Source: Akkermansiaceae bacterium
GTDB taxonomy: Bacteria; Verrucomicrobiota; Verrucomicrobiia; Verrucomicrobiales; Akkermansiaceae
NCBI GenBank assembly: GCA_014379305.1
Contig: JACMMB010000340.1
Span: forward strand, 1 to 8,979
DNA: 8,979 nucleotides
Reading direction: 5' to 3'
The notes beneath the pieces were generated by a model. It was not told the DNA's origin. It worked only from the letters and a program-made list of their open reading frames with translations, and did no database searches. A program made the position numbers and the translations under genes. Shown here one piece after another: positions 5,626 to 8,979 of this stretch (positions are counted from its first letter, which is position 1; every line of letters begins with the position of its first letter).

Positions 5626-6903
5626 ATGAGGCACAAAATCCTGTTCATCGATTTCAACTCCTACTTCGCCTCGGTGGAGCAGCAAATGCGTCCCGAACTC
5701 CGCGGCAGGCCCATTGCCGTGGTTCCCGTGATGACGGATTCCACTTGTGCCATTGCCGCGAGTTACGAAGCCAAGGCCTTCGGCGTGAAAACGGGTACCG
5801 GCATCCGCGAAGCGAAGCAAATGTGTCCGGGAATTGTCTGCGTGCTCGCCCGGCACGATGCCTACGTCCACTACCACAATTTGCTCAAAGAGGAAATCGA
5901 CAGGCATATCCCCATCCTCCAGGTGCAGTCCATCGATGAAATGTCCTGCGAGCTTTACGGCCGCTATCATGAGGAAACGAACGCCGTGGAACTCGCCCTC
6001 CGGATCAAAGCCGGCATCGCGCGAAACGTCGGCGTCTGCCTCACCAGCTCCATCGGCATTTCCACCAACCGCTTCCTCGCCAAAGTCGCCAGCGACATGC
6101 TCAAACCGGACGGCATCACCGTCGTGCATCCCAGCCAGTTGCCGCAGCGCTTCAGCGGGCTTGAATTGCGCGATCTGCCGGGCATCGGCCGCAACATGGA
6201 GGCGCGGCTCTTGGCCAAAAACATCACCACCATCGAGCAGCTTTGGAACTGCGCCCCCAAGCAGGCCCGCGCCCTCTGGGGCAGCGTGGAAGGGGAGCGT
6301 TTCTGGTATGCCCTGCGCGGCGAGGAATTGGAGCGCGCGGCAACCCAACGCGGAATGGTCACGCACAGCCATGTCCTCGCTCCTGCGGATCGCCCGCCGG
6401 GCCGTGCGGAAAAAGTCGGCCGCCGCCTGCTTTTGAAAGCCGCCGCCCGGATGCGTACCATGAATCTCAAAGCCACCCGCCTCGATCTCGGCGTAAGCGT
6501 CGAAAATGACCTGCGCCTGGAAGGCGGCACCCGGTTTTCCCCGGTGGACGATAGCTTTTCGCTGCTCGGAATTTTCAGCACCCTGTGGTCGGAAATGCTG
6601 CGGCAACGGCCCGGCAACCTCAAAAAAGTCAGTCTCGCATTGCACGGCCTGGTCGCGGCGGACGCCCCCCAGCAACTCTCCTTGTTTCCCTCGGAAAACG
6701 ACCCGGGAGCCGTCCCATCGGACAAGTGCGAGCGCCGCCGGCGCCTCTCGCGTGTCCTCGATCAAATCACCCTGCGCTATGGCCGCAACGCCCTCACCAT
6801 CGGCCTCACCGAAGAGGATGGCCGCACCTTCACCGGCAACAGCATCGCCTTCAACCGCATCCCGCAGCCATCCACTTCGAGCGAGTTCAATGAATTCAGG
6901 TGA
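5626..6903 (+). CDS. Y-family translesion DNA polymerase (UmuC/DinB-like)
   Basis: A 425-residue error-prone polymerase that copies past damaged bases. Metal-binding carboxylates are present: Asp9 in IDFNSYFASVE and Asp104-Glu105 in SIDE (102-105), so it is an active polymerase rather than an inactive ImuB-type protein. SSIGISTNRFLAKVASD (141-157) is the conserved palm motif, and a helix-hairpin-helix follows at about 184-200 (LPGIGRN). The little-finger domain covers about 245-345. QLSLF at 350-354 is a strong beta-clamp-binding motif. The C-terminal segment about 378-394 (LDQITLRYGRNALTIG) resembles the UmuC tail. I chose ATG 5626 over TTG 5620, because homologues begin at this point and the predicted transcript starts there. 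No UmuD-, ImuA- or DnaE2-like partner is next to it. A LexA-like operator in its promoter suggests SOS control. UmuC-like is preferred over DinB, but not certain. Confidence 0.95.
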   Translation: MRHKILFIDFNSYFASVEQQMRPELRGRPIAVVPVMTDSTCAIAASYEAKAFGVKTGTGIREAKQMCPGIVCVLARHDAYVHYHNLLKEEIDRHIPILQVQSIDEMSCELYGRYHEETNAVELALRIKAGIARNVGVCLTSSIGISTNRFLAKVASDMLKPDGITVVHPSQLPQRFSGLELRDLPGIGRNMEARLLAKNITTIEQLWNCAPKQARALWGSVEGERFWYALRGEELERAATQRGMVTHSHVLAPADRPPGRAEKVGRRLLLKAAARMRTMNLKATRLDLGVSVENDLRLEGGTRFSPVDDSFSLLGIFSTLWSEMLRQRPGNLKKVSLALHGLVAADAPQQLSLFPSENDPGAVPSDKCERRRRLSRVLDQITLRYGRNALTIGLTEEDGRTFTGNSIAFNRIPQPSTSSEFNEFR

Positions 6904-7137
6904 ATTTCCGATGCCGCCTGAGCGCTTGGATGGCTGGAGATGGGGTCCGGGGCTGGGGGCTTGAGCCGCCTTGGTCCGGTCCATCGGCTTGGTTGGGAGC
7001 GGTGGGCGGAATTCCCTGCGGACGGCAAGGTTTCCCTCTTGGTTGGCGGTTTTTATAATAAAAAAAGTTGGTCGGACGCCAAAAAATGACTCTTATCTTT
7101 GTATCCGATAATCTAATTACATGACCCGATATTGTTT
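6904..7137. other. convergent intergenic region with AT-rich island
   Basis: No convincing gene is seen in these 234 bases between two convergent coding regions. The first half is GC-rich and without clear signals. From about 7050 it becomes AT-rich (16 of 60 bases are G or C in 7081-7140). An inverted repeat TTGGCG (7043-7048)/CGCCAA (7077-7082) encloses a nested TTTTT/AAAAA dyad (7050-7054/7060-7064). On the minus strand, a short TTGG/CCAA stem (7082-7079 with 7071-7068) is followed by C and seven U, a weak possible terminator for the 117-residue ORF. On the plus strand the T-run at 7050-7054 could serve the polymerase gene, but I see no strong stem before it. Confidence 0.55.
7060..7082 (-). 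terminator. weak candidate terminator downstream of the 117-residue ORF
   Basis: Read on the minus strand, TTGG, a seven-base loop and CCAA form a four-pair stem, followed by C and a run of seven U. The stem is short, so termination would be inefficient if it occurs. It lies about 55 bases beyond the stop at 7138. The U-run and the position between convergent genes are the main support. Confidence 0.3.
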
Positions 7138-7491
7138 TTATATTGTCCGGTTATATTTATTTAATAACCTATTATGTTTTACTATTAACCGATTGAAATC
7201 GCGGATGGCCCGCTCATCGCCGAAGTGATCGAGCTCGAGCTTGGTAATTCCATGGAGCACGCCAGCGGTGTTGCGCAGGGCGATGGGATCGATGACGGGA
7301 TTGTAGGCGGCATCGTAGCAGCGGTCGGAGCGCATGAGCCTATCGGCCTCGTAATTCAGCTCCCGCTTGTCCGGCCCGCTGTAGTGACGTGCATAGGCGA
7401 ACTCGATGAGGCGGAGAATGCCGTAGCGCTCTTCGAGGGTGCGGGCGGGGTCTTCGGCCCAGGCGAGGAAGTTTTCCGAAATCGTTTCCAC
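7138..7491 (-). CDS. hypothetical protein, 117 residues, with AT-rich 3' end
   Basis: I do not recognise this protein. It reads like genuine coding sequence: mixed charge, predicted mostly helical, with no signal peptide or membrane segment. Features include LEERYGILRLIEFAYARHY near residues 19-37, and a C-terminal part rich in Asn, Lys, Arg and Leu. The only start is GTG 7491, since a TAG closes the frame upstream with no ATG between; no Shine-Dalgarno is visible. It lies 51 bases downstream of the GYF_2-RDD gene on the same strand and may be co-transcribed. The last 20 or so codons use AT-rich codons (TTA, ATA, AAT, AAA), unlike the GC-rich rest. This suggests the original 3' end was replaced, or that the gene runs into foreign DNA. 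It could be a truncated relic; the call as a gene is moderate. Confidence 0.6.
   Translation of the reverse strand: METISENFLAWAEDPARTLEERYGILRLIEFAYARHYSGPDKRELNYEADRLMRSDRCYDAAYNPVIDPIALRNTAGVLHGITKLELDHFGDERAIRDFNRLIVKHNRLLNKYNRTI
7141..7201. repeat. cluster of short inverted repeats at the AT-rich boundary
   Basis: GGTTAT (7149-7154) pairs with ATAACC (7164-7169) across a nine-base loop. CGGTTA (7148-7153) can instead pair with TAACCG (7186-7191). CGATT (7190-7194) and AATCG (7197-7201) form a perfect palindrome with a two-base centre, exactly where base composition changes from about 23% to about 60% GC. These lie inside the 3' end of the 117-residue ORF. They could be recombination scars or simply chance in AT-rich sequence. 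Confidence 0.45.
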
Positions 7492-7542
7492 GGCTGAGGG
7501 TGGGATGAATATGAGGGTTTTCGCAAGGGTGGAATGGGGAGG

Positions 7543-8268
7543 CTATGCCTCGCTCCCGAGGACGATCAGCCCGATAAACCCGGCGGAAAGAGCAAATAAG
7601 ATCAGCCATCGCCACCAAGCGATCGACTGGTGGGTCACAGTGTAACCTCCGTCTTGATCCCACGAGGTGATGCCGTCCCTGATGAGACGCTTGTAGGAAG
7701 TGACTGCCGTAAAAAGGGAGATGAACGGGATTCCCAATCCCATCCCGCGAATCCAGACCGATAGCGTCCGGCGCAGACCTTGCGGATAGCTCAACTTCGT
7801 TCCGTCATCGTTCCTAACCCGGATCCGGAGGAGGGCCTTGAACGGGGTGGTGCCTGTCACCGCCAGCATCACCGGCTCGACGAAATTATAGAGGAGAAGC
7901 AGCACAATTCCGAACAATGTATCGTTTATTTCACCCAACTGAGGCCAGAAAGCCACTGCCACACCGCTGAAAAAGCCGAACAGGAAAAAATCCAAGGTCC
8001 TCGCCCAGTAGCGCACCCAAGGCCGCTCTTGCGGGCCGGAGGGGACGTATCCGCTACAATCGACATGGGTTTCCTGGTCCGGAATGGGAGGAGCATAAGT
8101 TAAGATCTGGAAACCGATGACATCGCTGGCAGGTTTCCACTCCGGCATCCCCACGGACCAGACCAGGGTGTCTGCCTGGATTTTATGCGTCGCCAGCAGC
8201 ATTTTGATCTCCTCCGCGTTTACAGGTCCGCGCTGCTGGCCGGAATCGTTAAAATACCAAGAGTCCAT
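7543..8268 (-). CDS. GYF_2 domain - RDD family membrane protein
   Basis: A 241-residue inner-membrane protein. Residues 3-50 form a GYF_2 domain: WYF at 4-6, GP at 14-15, an acidic helix, DTLVW at 33-37 and W44, a small module thought to bind proline-rich peptides or proteins. A proline-bearing linker (about 58-80) leads to an RDD domain starting at RPWVRYWARTLD (82-93), which holds the Arg and Asp that name the family. Four hydrophobic segments lie at about 93-109, 117-138, 174-190 and 218-238. GTTPFKALLRIRV (139-151) is the typical RDD cytoplasmic loop. RDD proteins are mostly uncharacterised; a few act in ion or sodium/proton exchange, so transport is possible but unproven. The ATG at 8268 is right because the GYF_2 fold begins at once; no Shine-Dalgarno is seen. 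It is divergent from the ferritin-like gene and upstream of the 117-residue ORF. Confidence 0.93.
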   Translation of the reverse strand: MDSWYFNDSGQQRGPVNAEEIKMLLATHKIQADTLVWSVGMPEWKPASDVIGFQILTYAPPIPDQETHVDCSGYVPSGPQERPWVRYWARTLDFFLFGFFSGVAVAFWPQLGEINDTLFGIVLLLLYNFVEPVMLAVTGTTPFKALLRIRVRNDDGTKLSYPQGLRRTLSVWIRGMGLGIPFISLFTAVTSYKRLIRDGITSWDQDGGYTVTHQSIAWWRWLILFALSAGFIGLIVLGSEA

Positions 8269-8413
8269 GCGCCGAGTTTTTCAGAAAATCCGGATCATGC
8301 GAGTACCGTGTGCGTTCGCGGGGAGCGTTTCTAACAATGATGGAGCGGCTTGGTTGAATTCACCGGATTTTCACATGGCTTTCCATCCGGTGGGCTGCGA
8401 CCTTCGCCCGCTG
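8269..8413. other. divergent intergenic region
   Basis: This gap must hold promoters for the minus-strand GYF_2-RDD gene and the plus-strand ferritin-like gene. A plus-strand TTGAAT (8354-8359) resembles a -35 box, but no good -10 follows at the right distance. I found no operator-like palindrome. If the ferritin-like gene starts at ATG 8375 rather than 8414, the gap shrinks to 106 bases. Confidence 0.4.
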
Positions 8414-8979
8414 ATGAGCATGGCAATGGACACAAAACGTTGGGTGAGCCACTTCGAAAAAAACGGCGCGAACCGGTCGGAACCGGATTGGGATGCCCCG
8501 CTGGGAGTTGGCGGGAAGGCGTTGATCGAGCTCAGGAAATCAATCCAACAATTCCAGCTCGGCGATGGCGGCGGGCCGGGCTATCTGATCGCTTGGAACC
8601 GGCAGAGTATCTTATCAGACCCGGAGCTCAAGCGGTTGATCGACCTCTGGTTCAAAGAGGAGCGTGAGCATTCTCGCCTGCTCGGCGATGCGCTCAAGCG
8701 TCTCGGCGGGGAAGAAATCATGAGCCACTGGAGCTTCGAGCTGTTCTGCGGTCTGCGGAAATTCCTGGGTGTGGGGTTCGAGTTGCAGGCGTTGGTGGGT
8801 ACTGAGATCGTAAGCCACGTTTACTATAAGATGCTGCGGAAACACTGCGCCGATCCGGCGATCCGGGAAATGTGCGGTCTGATCATCCGAGTCGATGACG
8901 GACAAATCGCTTTCCATAAGTCGCGTCTGGCTGCGACCGTAGGCAAAATATATGGTCCGCTGTGGGCCACCCTTTTCCG
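8414..8979 (+). CDS. ferritin-like-fold protein (truncated by window edge)
   Basis: The plus frame stays open to the right edge, giving 188 residues of a mostly helical protein. LWFKEEREHSRLL (about residues 78-90) carries the EExxH motif of a ferritin-like iron-binding helix. TEIVSHVYYKML (about 128-139) supplies a third-helix glutamate. IIRVDDGQIAFHKSRL (about 154-169) occupies the place of the final helix, where the usual DExxH is changed to DDGQ. FQLGDGGGPGYLIAW (about 47-61) precedes these as the first helix and turn. The overall pattern fits the ferritin-like superfamily, whose diiron members are oxidases, oxygenases or storage proteins; here the substrate is unknown. In-frame starts at ATG 8375, 8414, 8420 and 8426 are possible. 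I chose 8414 because the family-like part begins soon after, but none has a Shine-Dalgarno. The C-terminus is missing, so length cannot be compared. Confidence 0.78.
   Translation, partial: MSMAMDTKRWVSHFEKNGANRSEPDWDAPLGVGGKALIELRKSIQQFQLGDGGGPGYLIAWNRQSILSDPELKRLIDLWFKEEREHSRLLGDALKRLGGEEIMSHWSFELFCGLRKFLGVGFELQALVGTEIVSHVYYKMLRKHCADPAIREMCGLIIRVDDGQIAFHKSRLAATVGKIYGPLWATLF

Noticed and set aside
5614..6984. 456-codon ORF on the minus strand, longer than the polymerase gene it overlaps.
   Set aside because: The plus frame contains all Y-family motifs in order; the antisense ORF has no recognisable domain and is explained by GC-rich third codon positions.
7054..7124. Perfect TATAAT (7054-7059) followed by a 12-codon ORF from ATG 7086.
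   Set aside because: No adequate -35 box at the right distance, no ribosome site, and perfect -10 boxes arise easily in AT-rich sequence; the peptide is too short to support.
1..8979. Search by eye for CRISPR arrays, insertion sequences, transposases, integrases and toxin-antitoxin or defence genes.
   Set aside because: No regularly spaced repeats, terminal inverted repeats with target duplications, or characteristic protein motifs of these systems were found.

Overview
This 8,979-base window looks like chromosomal DNA of a member of the Verrucomicrobia. The evidence is indirect. The sequence is GC-rich, most genes lack a clear Shine-Dalgarno sequence, and a site 12 bases upstream of a DNA-repair polymerase gene fits the LexA operator reported for that phylum (TGTTC-N4-GAACA). 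A genus cannot be named from this window.

Left part (1-2657, minus strand): four co-directional, closely spaced genes, read right to left. They are a short lipoate/octanoate transferase (LipM-like), purC (purine synthesis), a small unrecognised lipoprotein, and the N-terminal 239 residues of CinA, cut by the window edge. Gaps of 40, 17 and 52 bases suggest one transcription unit.

Centre (2774-6903, plus strand): a tRNA-Asp(GUC) with an encoded CCA end and an intrinsic terminator. Then come der (the double-GTPase ribosome-assembly factor), a two-helix potassium channel with a cytoplasmic RCK domain, and a catalytically intact Y-family translesion DNA polymerase with a beta-clamp motif. The polymerase has its own predicted promoter with a LexA-like operator in the -35/-10 spacer. 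The predicted start of transcription falls on the ATG, so it may be an SOS-controlled, leaderless gene.

Right part (6904-8979): the polymerase gene and an unrecognised 117-residue minus-strand ORF converge on an AT-rich island (about 25% GC over 7081-7200). The low-GC sequence runs into the last codons of the small ORF. Upstream of that ORF, also on the minus strand, is a GYF_2-RDD membrane protein. Divergent from it, and cut by the right edge, is a ferritin-like-fold protein with non-standard metal-site residues.

Most of the window is ordinary housekeeping and repair content. I see no transposase, integrase, CRISPR array, toxin-antitoxin pair or clear defence system. The points most worth checking are the LexA/leaderless arrangement, the AT-rich junction, an echo of the tRNA 3' end in the terminator, a possible internal start in the channel gene, and the altered ferritin-like metal site.
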